Part shown: in pieces, positions 24,239-36,715 of the stretch
Layout of the letters: each line of letters opens with the position of its first letter
Position numbering within the stretch: position 1 is the first letter of the stretch
NCBI GenBank assembly: GCA_023376005.1
Contig: CM042181.1
Span: 23,218,013 to 23,282,012, forward strand
Length of the DNA stretch: 64,000 nt
Source: Doryteuthis pealeii
Lineage: Eukaryota > Mollusca > Cephalopoda > Myopsida > Loliginidae
Direction: 5' to 3'
The notes under the pieces: generated by a model
Databases searched by the model: none
Seen by the model: only the letters and a program-made list of their open reading frames with translations
Told to the model about the DNA's origin: nothing
Translations under genes and position numbers: made by a program

Positions 24239-27200
24239 AGACATTATTTAGATAGAGCTACCATTGCCACTTGCCCAAGTTTACTTGCACCACAGAGGTA
24301 ACAGTTTGAAATGTGGGAGGTATTTCCGCAGCAACTTTATTTCACCCCCACCCTTAAATTACTAATAATGCCGTTACTTACCACAGCAGAATAACTAATT
24401 TTAAAATCCCCTACCCATAAAATATAAGTTTTTACCCTCATTTTAATTTAATTGTATAGATGACATATTTTGGAGATATAGAGAGACACAAGTAATGAGT
24501 TACTTACCAAGCTCCTTCATCTTGTGCATCATCAGCATCACCATTAAGGGCATGTTGTTGGATTTCATCTTCTGTAGGAGGCACAACCTTGATGATTTTG
24601 TAGGGTTTCCTGAAATTTAAAAAATTAAAAAATAAGAAAATAAGAAAACTACAAAACCAAAGGGCAAAGAATAGAGTTTTTTTATTTTTTTTAAAGAAAG
24701 ACAATCTATGTTCACCGTTGCATAAGAGGAAGAAAAGACAGAAAAGCCTCATTGATATTTAGGGGATTCTCTAACAGACAAATCACTTCTACACAAGGAA
24801 AAAGGTAAATAAAAAGTTGAGAAATTTTCTATCAAAAGGAATAAAAAAAAAGGTTCCAAAATTTTTTTAATGTTCAATGAAACTTGATTAAAAGCGTAGT
24901 TAAAGCTGTCTATCCCTTGGCTAGGAGATTGTTTTGATTGAGGTGGAGAGCCACACTTACTTTACCGAGTGACTAATACATTGAGGAACCAGTATCTAAA
25001 ACCTTGTTTAAAAATTAAATAAATAAATAAATAAATAAAATCCTGGTCTCAAAATTGAAGACCAAAAATTTGTAGCTAGATAACAAAAACTATTAGTTAA
25101 TCTTTATGTTCTGATGGTAGGTGTGGTGCTCCACCTCAGACGCTAAATATCAGTTGTATGAAATTGCTTTCCTTGTGTAGAGGTCAAATTGAGAACTTTT
25201 TTAAAATTATTTCAAATCAGAACATTATTAATCAGGGAGTTATAATCTATTAATAATGGAGATTCACTGCCGGTTTTTGTCTGTAACAAAAACTACTTCA
25301 CTGCTTACATCACTATACCACATTTCCAACCTGTCCTTCGGGACGGGGGTCCAGTGTGCTTTGACCACTGGACCGGTAAAGTACAATCAATAGCGTTGAT
25401 CCCAGGGGGCTACCCCCCCCAGGCAATACCTGCCTCCTTGGGTGCAGGGCTGGGTTTATTGCCCAGCACCTGAGCCCCCCCCCCCAGGGAGAATGCTGAA
25501 GGGATCGACAATTTTTGTTCTTTCCCACCCATGAGCCTCGGCTTGTGGGTGGGCCCACGTTAAAACGAGGCCTTGTGCACAGCCCATACAAGTGGGGTAC
25601 GAGGCAAATACCCACTATACCCGAAATCATCATAACATAGAATAAATACACTCAAAATTTGAGCACGCAACATTAGACAGTCCTCATTGTTATTTTAAAA
25701 CAAGTTTTAATAGATACATCCCTGTATCATATATTTATACATAGTTTGTTTTATTTTAATAGATATTCAAAGTTAATAGAACTTAGTTTCGATTTAAATT
25801 TTTTTTTTTTTTTACTCCTTTAATAAATTTGATCATTTCATGATTTATGGTTCAAACTCTCAGACATTTAATTTTAACTTCCACCTCCTCAAGCGATATC
25901 TTTCAAAAATTTATTTTTACATCGCCTGGAGGGCATTTTTTTAATTTTGCTAGTAATAATAATAATAATAATACTCTGAGAAACAAGTGTTATTGATAGA
26001 AACTTCATAGATTAAAAATATATTTGTAGTTATCAGTTGGATCTTGTCTTTGGGAACAGGGGTCATCATCAGGTCATGCTGACAACACTATCACTCCTGG
26101 TAGGTCTTCTGCACAGCATCCGCACAGAACTGATCAATATAAGTTTTTTGCTGGCCAACCCACATGGAAGTGCCCATAGGAAAATGCCACTTATGAGACT
26201 GTCCCTGCTTTACGAGTAGTGTCCAGCATGTCTTGTTAGTCTTACCCAGATGTTTTGTGTGATAGGAGGCAAGTGGCCATACAGCTGCACTTTTATTGGC
26301 GGTTGCTTTCAGAATTTGTTCAAAACAACATGAAGTATTCTTAACAAGTACTATGACACCAATTCAGAGTGAACCGGAGAATGAAGGGGTACTCCATAGA
26401 ACTGAATGTAGTTTAGCGTCATACTCTAGGTCATTTTTCTTTCCATTTTTTTTTTAGAGGGTCATACCACTCTGCAGGGGGATACAGACAGCATATTGCA
26501 AGCCACACCTGTTATATACCCACATCTCGGGTAGAAGAGAGAGAGAGAGAGAGAGATGAGAGAGAGGTTCTTGCTTGCTAACTCATCAGCCGCCATCTTC
26601 TCAGGGCTTATCCTGTGGGTTGCTTTCTTGTTTGGGCTTGTCATCTCTGGTTTTAATGAATTAACAAGACCTTGTTGTTTCCCCCCACCCCCACTCCACA
26701 AAACCATGCGGATCGAGAAGCAACTCTTGAGAGGACATCCTCTCATCGAGTAACTGATTGCAACTAAAACTGAATTATCGCATACTTCCGGAAGAGTTAA
26801 GTCAAGGTTATTACCTCTCAATAATGGTCGACAGTCATGTACACGGTAAAGTTGTCTAAGCTAGTCCAAAGTCAATGACAGCCAAGTGTCTTCTAGCGTT
26901 TCAAAGTTAAAGGGTAGATCAGAAATTGACCCTCTGATAAGGTCAGCTTGGGAAGGTGAGTATGATGATGAAATTCCTGAAACTCCCCATTAACCCCCTT
27001 TATTTTGAATCTAACAAACTGATTCAATTCAAATTATTTCTATCTACAGTACTTACATAATTCATAAGCTACCTATGAATTATGTAACACACCAACAGGG
27101 CAATGAGAAGGAAATAAAGGCTTTGGAAAGTGCACAAATGCTGATAGGTACACATCCTGCATCCCTGACGCATAAAAATCTAAAAGGACGCAGCAAAATC

Positions 27201-30200
27201 ATATCCATGCATCCCAGTGTTTTTCTTTTTTCTTCCCTCATCATTTCAAGCTAACTGTAAATACATTTCAATAGTTTATTAGAAAGGAATTACACAGGAT
27301 AGGTTACAAACTAGGAGTTAGCAGGCTTTAGTTGTTTCCCCAGATCATAAATAAAAACCCTACAATTTATTAAGAAACTTTATTTGGGACGCATCAAGTT
27401 TCCCCGAGGACTCATTCAAAGCAAATGTGTGCATTCCAGGATGCACTAAATCAAAAAGCTATCAGCAGAGATGCTGATAGGTACGCATCCTGCATCACTG
27501 ACACATAAAAATCTAAAAGGATGCGGAAAAATTGTATCCATGCGTCCCAGTGTTTTTTTTTTTCTTCCCCTACTTTCCAGCTAATTGTAAATACATTTCA
27601 ATATTTTCTTGAAAACGAATTACACTGTATGGGGTACAAGGTAGGGGTTAGATGGTTTTAGTTGTTCATAATAAATTGCAGACTTATTAATCTAAGAAAC
27701 TTTCGTTGGGACCCATCAAATTCTCCCCAGGGACTCATTCAAAGCAAATATGTGCATCCTAGGATGCACTAAATTAAAAACTATCATCATCATTATTTAT
27801 GAAAACTTTGGTCAAAAACTTTAAATGTCTGATGGCATAGAAGAATTAAAAAAGGGAGAAAAAAAAAGTAACACAATTCTCTAGTCTTATCTACTAGGCT
27901 AATTTTGACTGATAAGGCCACAGATAACATGTACTTGTACCTAGCCTAAGTTCACAATGAAGTTGGCATTAAGATACAAGAGGGGGGTGGGATTATATTA
28001 TCAAATATGGTCTCATCAGATTAGAAAATAATCTACTTAAATGACCATTTTATGGTCATTATTTATATCATTATTTATATCTACAGTACGTACATAATTC
28101 ATAGGCTACCTATGAATTATGTAACATAGGGCAACGAGAAGGAAACAAAGGCTTTGGAAAGTGTAAAAGTTTTCTAAGAAACTCAGATTCAATTCAAATT
28201 ACTTCTATCTACAGTACATACATAATTCATATGCTACCTATGAATTATGTAACACAAGGCAATGAGAAGGAAATAAAGGCTTTAGAAAGTATTTAAAAAA
28301 AAAAAAAAAAAGTTTTGTCTAAGACTTACCTGATTCCATCATGAACAACATCAACAATTTCCCCAATGAAATATCGATCTTTGGCAAAAACAAAGACGTC
28401 ATCATTCATCACAGCCATGCGACTGCGATAGGTGAGGGTAGCCAAGTAGAGAATCGGACGCTGCAAATAGTCTGGGAATGTAGCCAAGTTCCTCCGGGCC
28501 CTTTCTTCATTTTCCACAGCTTCTTGGTAGGTGAGTCCCCATTTACCGGTGATTTCACACGACCAGAGAAGACTGTTGCAAAGGATAATACGCTCAAAGA
28601 ATTCCCTAAAAAGAAAAAGACATTTTTTTTTACTTTTTATGCAACACACAACTCCACATCCTATACCAAAATTAGTTTTAAAAAAATTTTTAAAAAGAAA
28701 AAGAAAAAAAAAAGGGGGGGGGGCATGATATTTTGTAATAAACATCACTAGTATTTATGACTAGATTTTTTAAAAAAACTCTAAATGTCCTATACCACCT
28801 CATTCCGCCCGCCAATTTTCCTAATCTACCCCAAACGATAGCCTTTGTTTAAATGTAACATTAAACATATCTAGAAGTCTTTGATTTAAGGGAAATAACA
28901 ATTAACTTTAAATGAAAAGGCCATTTTTTGATAAATCTTTGTAGGAATGGGGCTTTGGACTTGGAAAATACTCAACAGGGTGTTAAGAGTTAAAGGTGTT
29001 CACTGAAGCATACGTTTGGTTGGTTAGATTTTACAGCATGTCAACCCTTATTGAAAAAGATAAAAGGCACAATATAGGTAAACTGATTATCCAAGTATAA
29101 AGACATTTTTTTTTTTAAGGAATGGAGAGAAAGAATCAAACAGCGATTTCAGGCCAGCAATAAAAATGAATCATTCATAAATGAAAAAGTTCTTGAAATA
29201 AGCAAATAAATGAAAAATCTGTTTTTAATTCTACTAGAATTCATTAGCCGTGCTGATTTAGCTTTTTAAAAAACAGAAAACTCGTTATATTTAATTTTTT
29301 TTTTTTTTTTCTTGTATAACAGATAAATAATCATATCATGAAAAATGTTACTGATAGAGGGTTTCTAAATATTTCAAAATTCAGTCGAGTTTCGTTCCTG
29401 GTTAAAAGTAGCTGTTAAGTCTAGCCACACTGGCGAGACGTAAACATCGAAACAGTGTCTGTGGACGATTATTATATGCTCCTAAAACCTGGTAGAGCTC
29501 TCTAGAGGGGACTTTAACAAACTTTCACTGCTTAGCGTAGGAAAAACTGTCAATTGTTTACAGACTCGAGTTCTCTGATGATTGTAACATACATCTACAG
29601 ATGTATGTACTTATGAGTTAAATGTTCGGCTCTTACTGACAGTCGAGAGGTAAGAGTTGGACTGATTAAAATCCAGTCAGGTTTCGCTCCCTGCTCGAAG
29701 TAGCTGTTAAGTCTAACCCCACTGAAATGTAAAAAGTATAATAATCTTGATTTAACTCACTTCTTTTCATTAGTTCGATTGAAATAGATTAGCATGCGCT
29801 CATTCCCTCTATCTTTCCACTACCCTTTCTTATATTTTTTTTTGTGTAGCATGTCCTTTTTCTTCCCTTTCTTTATAATAAAAATGGAATGGTTCATTAT
29901 TTAGCTGAGGTGACAATATTCATAAGAAATAAGAATTCACCAGTAAGATAATCAGGATTTACATTTTAACTTGGACGGTCTCATTTTAACCAGAGGGCGA
30001 TGCAAGATGATAACTGTCGTACAATTAAGAAACAAGTGTTAATATATAGATTGTATGAAATGATGTGAATAAGATACAACTTTTAATTGGAAATTCATAA
30101 CTTTAATTAGCATTGCAAGCAGTCAGCTGATATCGGCGGACATTTTCAAATTTGCGACCTTAATCAGTTAAATTTGCAATTTCTCAAGTATTTCTGATCC

Positions 30201-31860
30201 AATCTTAAAAATATTTATATGGTTGGAAAAGAAAATAATCTTTCTAAATGTAATTTCCATGGGTTTTTATCCATTGAATTATTTTTTTTACAGTGTATTT
30301 TCCTTTGAAAAGTCGAAAACAAAAATATGATTTTTTTTTTTTTTCAAGCCTAAATTTTAGTCGTTAGTCAGCATTGCAAAATCAAAGAGGATAATCTTTA
30401 TTAATATTTTGAACCACTGGGGATATTTGCATAATTCAAACAGTTCTGAACTCCATTTACAAAGCTCTATATAACTAACGGGATTAAATAACATTAACCT
30501 CAAATAAAAAAAATCAACTTGGAATGATACTTTAATATATAAAAAATTAGAGTAGAGAGTTTTTATCCCAATTGTATAAAGACAGATGTCTACATAATAT
30601 GATCAACAGGTTTCTAAGTTTACTGAGGAGATTCGTAACAGCTTTATAACTTTGTGCTTAGCTAATAAACAAGCAAATCTTGTTAGACAAGAATATCCAG
30701 TTGTAAAGGATCTGATATAGGGAATTTTCGGACCATATGACCTTTAGGCACCCCTTTTGCGATTTCGATTCATAAGGACATGTTTTTCATTTACACTGTC
30801 AAAATCCGGTTGTTTGTTTGTTAGGGGGTTAGGTTTAGGGATTAGTTTTATAATTTAAAAAAAAAAAAAAAAAACTCTAGAAATCTGTTAACAATTAACC
30901 AGATTTTGACAGTGTAAATGAAAAACATGTCCTTATGAATCAATATAGCAAAAGGGGTGCCTAAAGGTCATATGGTCCTAATTTTCTATCAGAAAATTTA
31001 TTTGTTTTATGGCACATCAACCTCAGTGGGTCATTTAATGCTGATAAAGTTTTAAAATAAACTCATTCTTGATAGGTACTCATTTTTTTTTATAAACACA
31101 TTTTTTTTCTATTCAACCCATAGATGGGACCCTAACAGGTACTACCACTCCGGGTTAGAGTGGACCAGGGAGCAATGGTGATGAACAGGTGCTCCACATT
31201 CCCCAGACCTGGAACCTCACCATAAGATAGAGTTCAACATCATACCCAGGACATGAAGACACTCAGCCACCACCTACCACCCATGATAAAAAGGGTTGGG
31301 GCTTGCCATAAGAGCAATAGGGTTGGGACAATCATAAAGGTGCTAGGGCTTGACATGACCTACCAATTGATATAGCTATAGTTGTCCATGCCTTTCCTAT
31401 GTGTATATTTATATTGATTTCTGTAGATAAGATATTGCTACCTAGGTATGTGAACTGGTCTACTAATTTCAGAGGCCTTCCATCCAGAATGGAGAGGTCT
31501 CTTTGTTGAAAACACAAAATCAATGGCTCGTTTATCTAATGGCTACATGGAAATATATTAGCACCTTTTCTACAGGGTGGACCAAAATGATCTGACACAT
31601 TCTTAAAAAAACGTTTCAACTGCCAATGCAACGTGTGCAGCGCTCCAAGATCCGATCGTAACAGACCTTATCGGAAAAAATGGTAAGACATAAGCCAGCT
31701 GGAGCTTCCATTGCCACTTGCCTAAGTTCACTCACATCAAACAGATGGCAGTTTAAAAACATTGGACGTATTTGTAGGTGTCAGATCATTTTGGTCCACC
31801 CTGTATATAATATGCCTACACTATGAACATCATTAGATATAATGAAGGAAAAGGTTATAT

Positions 31861-31893
<33 letters not shown>

Positions 31894-34611
31894 AAGCAGA
31901 AGATATCCCACAGAAACTGTTAAAGATGTGGACTACACAGATGATCTATGCTTATTATAAATGCCCCTGCACAAGCCGAATCACTATTGTATAGTCTAGA
32001 GAGAAGCCAATGCCTCTTGCTGCTTTATGTGAACTCTGATGAAAAATAAATAAATAAAAATCACATGTTTTAAACAAGATGGAGACATCTCCACATTTCT
32101 TAAACATTTCAATTTGAATGCAAAGAAAGAATCTTTCACAGATTTAAGAATTAAGAATGAAGAAGGGAAAAAAAAAAATATAAAAAGAATTATAAAAATA
32201 ATCTCCATTTTTTCAGTTGGTTTGGTTTGGTTGGTTTGGTTTTGGTTTGTTTTACGGCATATCAACCTCAGTGGGTCATTTAATGCCGACAAAGTTGTGA
32301 AATAAATTCATTCTTAATGCATAATACAATTTTGTTTATAAACTCATGTTTTTCTATTCAACCCATAGATGGGACCCTAACAGGTACTACCACTCTGGGT
32401 CAGAGTGGACCAGGGAGCAATGGTGATGAAGGGGTGCTCCACATTCCCCAAATCTCCAAAACTGGAACCTCATCATCAGATAGAGTTTAACGTCATTCCC
32501 AGGACATGTAGACCCTCAGCCACCACCTTCTAGCACCCATATGATAAGGGGTATAGGGTTGGGACCATCATAAAGGTGCTAGGGCTTTACGACCAGCCGA
32601 TTGATCGTAGGGGGCCTCTCCGACCGCCGTCTAGCCCAAGAAAAGCCTAAAGTGGAATATTGCAAGTCATGGACTACTCAGCCACCTGGGTTCTATCCTT
32701 AAGCATCACGGGTCGCCATACACGGCCAACAGGTGGCCCCATTGGGGAGTCTTACCCCTGTGCAGAGGTGCATTCTAATGCCCAGCCGACAGTTTTTCAG
32801 TTGGTGCCAGTGCCAAATCCAAATGAGTTAAAAAAAAATTCTATATCCACCAATAAGATGCGACACGATCAATTTCTTAAGAGGAGTTTAACAGATTTTA
32901 ATTCAGTTTACGATCTCCAAGACCAGTTGCCATACCAAGGTTAGAGAGCTCGGTCCACCCTACTATTTATCTATAGCTGGAGAGACAGTAGTTGAATGCA
33001 TACCTTTCCCAAGGATATTAGTGCTATGTGAAATGCAAACAGCCTAGTCCATTTCGTCATTCCCAGGACATAAAGACCCTCAGCCATCGCCTTTTAGCAC
33101 ATATATGATAAAATGGGTTGGGGCTTGCCATAAGGTCAATAGGGTCGGGACAATTATATAGGTGCTAAGGCAATCTATCTGATGGTGAGGTTCCAGTTCT
33201 GGAGGTTTGGGAATGTGGAGCACCCCTTCATCACCATTACTACAGGTCCACTGACCTAGAGTGGTAGTACCTGTTAAGGTCCCATCTATGGGTTAAATAT
33301 TAATGTGTTTTATAAAAAAAAATAAAAATTAAAAAAAATTGAGTATCTATTAAGAATTAATTTATTTCAAAACTGCTGGTATTAAATGACCCAGCGAGGT
33401 TGATATGCTGTAAAACAAAACAAACCTATGATGATAACCATTATACCACAGGTGCCTCAGAGAAAACCTTTTTATAATGAGCAGTAAATTCAGTTTATCA
33501 TGCCTCTTTGGGGATTTCTCCATTTCCCCATCTTCTCCCACATCAACTATAAATCTGCCAGAATACTCAGAAAGTCCTGGAGACCTGAGGAGACTTGCTG
33601 TCACTCAGACTCTAGTAAAAGACCATCAGATAACGCTGATGTGAAAACTCAAGAGTAAACAATAATAATAACAATAAAGCACTAGGTCTGGTCTCCAGGC
33701 TGGGACGTCTTAATTTCAAAGTCCCAGAGAAATTGCGGTCCCAGCAGATCACAGGGTGAAGCTGAAGGAAAATGAAACTATGGATAAATAATCTTTTTTA
33801 AATCTTTGTACAGAATATATTCACCTATTAATACAAAAATCTATATGTAGATCAAATTCTGTTTAGTAATTCATCTGATAATTCCCCAAAATGACCTTTA
33901 ATTTCTAACATTATTTTGAAATCATCCAATTCAATTTTCATTTTTACACTATTGCTGTCTTTGATTTGATTAGACTATTTGTTCCAAAAATCCAATTGGT
34001 TAATAGACTTTGCGTTTGACATCTGCCTCGACATTTCCAGTTTGAGGAGAAATATTTTAAACAAGGTTTATCATTTCTCTGAATGTTTGAGATGAGGCTC
34101 GATTACTATTATCTGCGTTATTCGGACTATTGTCCTCATCTTCATTGTTATCTGTACATTTTGGACGATATGCCCTACCGAGTCCAACAAGAAATACCTG
34201 AAGAAGGCCGGAGGGCATATCGGCCGAAACGTTGTACAGATAACAATGAAGATGAGGACAATAGTCCGAATAACGCAGATAATAGTAAGGTCTATTATAA
34301 TTAGAAATTCTATTATTTTGCAAGTTTCAATTAGATCATCTTGGATTCTTTTTTCTAGTAGATAATCTTAATTTCTCTAAATTCTCTGTAACTCTTATCT
34401 TAGTTTTTCTTTACTTTTGTCACTCTCTGTATGCCTCCAACCTTGGCACCCAGGCCCAAGTTAGAATTAATCTGATAATGTAGCAGAGTAAAGTTTTACT
34501 CACACACAAATCAAATATGGAAAAATGTTCAACATTGAAGGGGAAAAAAAATGATAAAAGGGATCTTTTTTTTTTTTTTTTTTTTTAATTTCATGCTGAT
34601 TATTCTTAATT

Positions 34612-34709
<98 letters not shown>

Positions 34710-36684
34710 TTTCATTATTCATCTGTGTTATTTTGGGTGTTTTGTTTACAACATATCCAACCCTCTTTTGGGTTATTTAATACTGAATCAAGTCATTTTA
34801 ATAAACAAAGGACTCAGGTGGCTTACAGTAACTGTGGTCACCCAATTAAGTATTGAACAGGCCCATTACTGTTTGACTTCGGTGATCTAGCAGGAACCGG
34901 TGCCTTTCAGTATGACTTGACCGTAATCATCATCTTTGGATACACATCAATGAATAAATAGGAAGTAAGGGTGACTCAAGAAAATAGGTGTGTAGGACAG
35001 AAAAAAAAAAAAAAAAACAACTCCCATCCTTTTAGTTGGGTAAAGAGTGATTTGATGACAAATATTGTCGCAAGTTGCATAATTTATAAAAAACGATCTT
35101 TTCTCAAATGGAGAAGAAAAAAATAAATTTAAAAATCCTAAAATGTACAAAGTGAAACTCATTTTTATTATCACACAGTAAAAGAGAATCAAATATTGAT
35201 GGGGTGGGGAGTGGGAATAAGGATAAAGTCCATCAACAGAAAAAGAAAGAAAAAAAAGAAAAAGGTTCTATGGCTACCACGATTTGAATATGAAATACAC
35301 TATAGCAAGCAGCCAGCAACCATGTTGGTTTTTGGCATTGGAGTGGGTGAGGGAAGTGCTCAACCAGGAAGCATTTGGTAGAGCACATATCTTTGCTTGT
35401 ATAAAGAGAGAGAGAAAGACTTAATACACATTCCATTTCTCACATATTTATAAAATAAAAAATTTTTTAAAAATTATTTTCATAAGTTGCACTCAAACTG
35501 ACCCCCTACTTTTTTCAGAATAGTTTTGGGGTGAGCAAATATCATTTGACCCAACCAATTTAGGGTTGGAACTAAAAATATTAGATCAAATAGTCAAAGA
35601 TGGACATTCATTAAAAAAATTTTTTTTTAAACCAAGTCTCAGTCTGACTTCTAACCCATAAAACAGTTGAGACTAAACGGGCAGAGATAGTTACAATTTG
35701 TAACTATCATCGACTAAAGGTTGACAAGTCAAAAAGTCACACAAAATAGAAAAAAGATATTAGTGATTTTGTCAGTTGATCTATTTCTATTCAAAAAAGG
35801 TAGATCTTTTATTTCTACAACTGTGTTTGGTTTAGTTCGGTTTGTTGGATTTTATGATATGTCAACCCTTGTTGGGTTATTTTATGCAAAGACATTTCGT
35901 TTTATTCACTCTTGGTGGTTGGTTGGATTTTATGGCATGTCAACCCTTGTTGGGTTATTTTATGCCAAAGATGTTTTGTTCTGTCCATGCTTGATGGGCA
36001 TTCAACATTTTTAAAGACATTTTTTTTCTATTTATCCCATAGATGGGACACTAACAGGTACGACCACTCCGGGTCAGGGTGGACCAGGGAATAATGGTGA
36101 TAAAGGGGTACTCCACACTCCTGAGAGCTTGCGAATTGGAACTTCACCATTAGATGCAGTTTAACTCTTAACATCCTGTTAAAAAGTCCACATCCCCATT
36201 CTATAAGGATTTATCAATAAATGGCTAAAAATGGCCTTTTCATTTAAAGTTTCCTGTTATTTCCTGTAAATCAAAGACTGCTAAATATGTTTAATATTAT
36301 ATTTAAACAAAGGCTATCATTTGGGGTGGATTAGGAAAACAAATGTAACTCCTGGACAGGTGGAATGAGGTGGTATAGGATGTTAAGAGTTAATGTCATC
36401 CCAGGACAAGGTTTGACAAGGAAAAAAAAATGGTAAAATTATTCAACAAAATGTCATTTTAAATAATTGAGAGAGGCTGGTTTAGCTCAGTTGGTAGAGC
36501 ATCTGCCTAGGAATCACAAGGTTCTGGGTTCGATGCCAGTCCCCACCAACTCAGCGTATGAGTAGCACAGTTGGGTAATCGGATCTGAGCGGTAAAGTGG
36601 GGAGTGGGTTCGGCTGGTACCTACAATAGGCCACACCACAAACTATACTTGCCTTTTACTTATGATCATAATTTCATGAATGAA

Positions 36685-36715
<31 letters not shown>

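Larger units (their letters stand above)
27020..28290. repeat. Three copies of a ~120-bp unit with an internal palindrome
   Basis: Copies at about 27020-27136, 28065-28167 and 28185-28290 share ATCTACAGTAC, the palindrome ACATAATTCATAGG/CCTATGAATTATGT and AATGAGAAGGAAATAAAGGC. Two MITE B copies separate the first from the other two. Confidence 0.8.

Noticed and set aside
28341..28751. 136-residue plus-strand frame
   Set aside because: Antisense of exon 2 followed by poly-A-rich intron.
34057..34323. Two opposed frames sharing the peptide YYYLRYSDYCPHLHCYLY
   Set aside because: The identical peptides arise because the DNA is a palindrome (element E).
36474..36550. Functional tRNA gene
   Set aside because: A and B boxes are good, but the acceptor stem does not pair and the sequence runs into a SINE body that recurs at 22294, 23757 and 38120.
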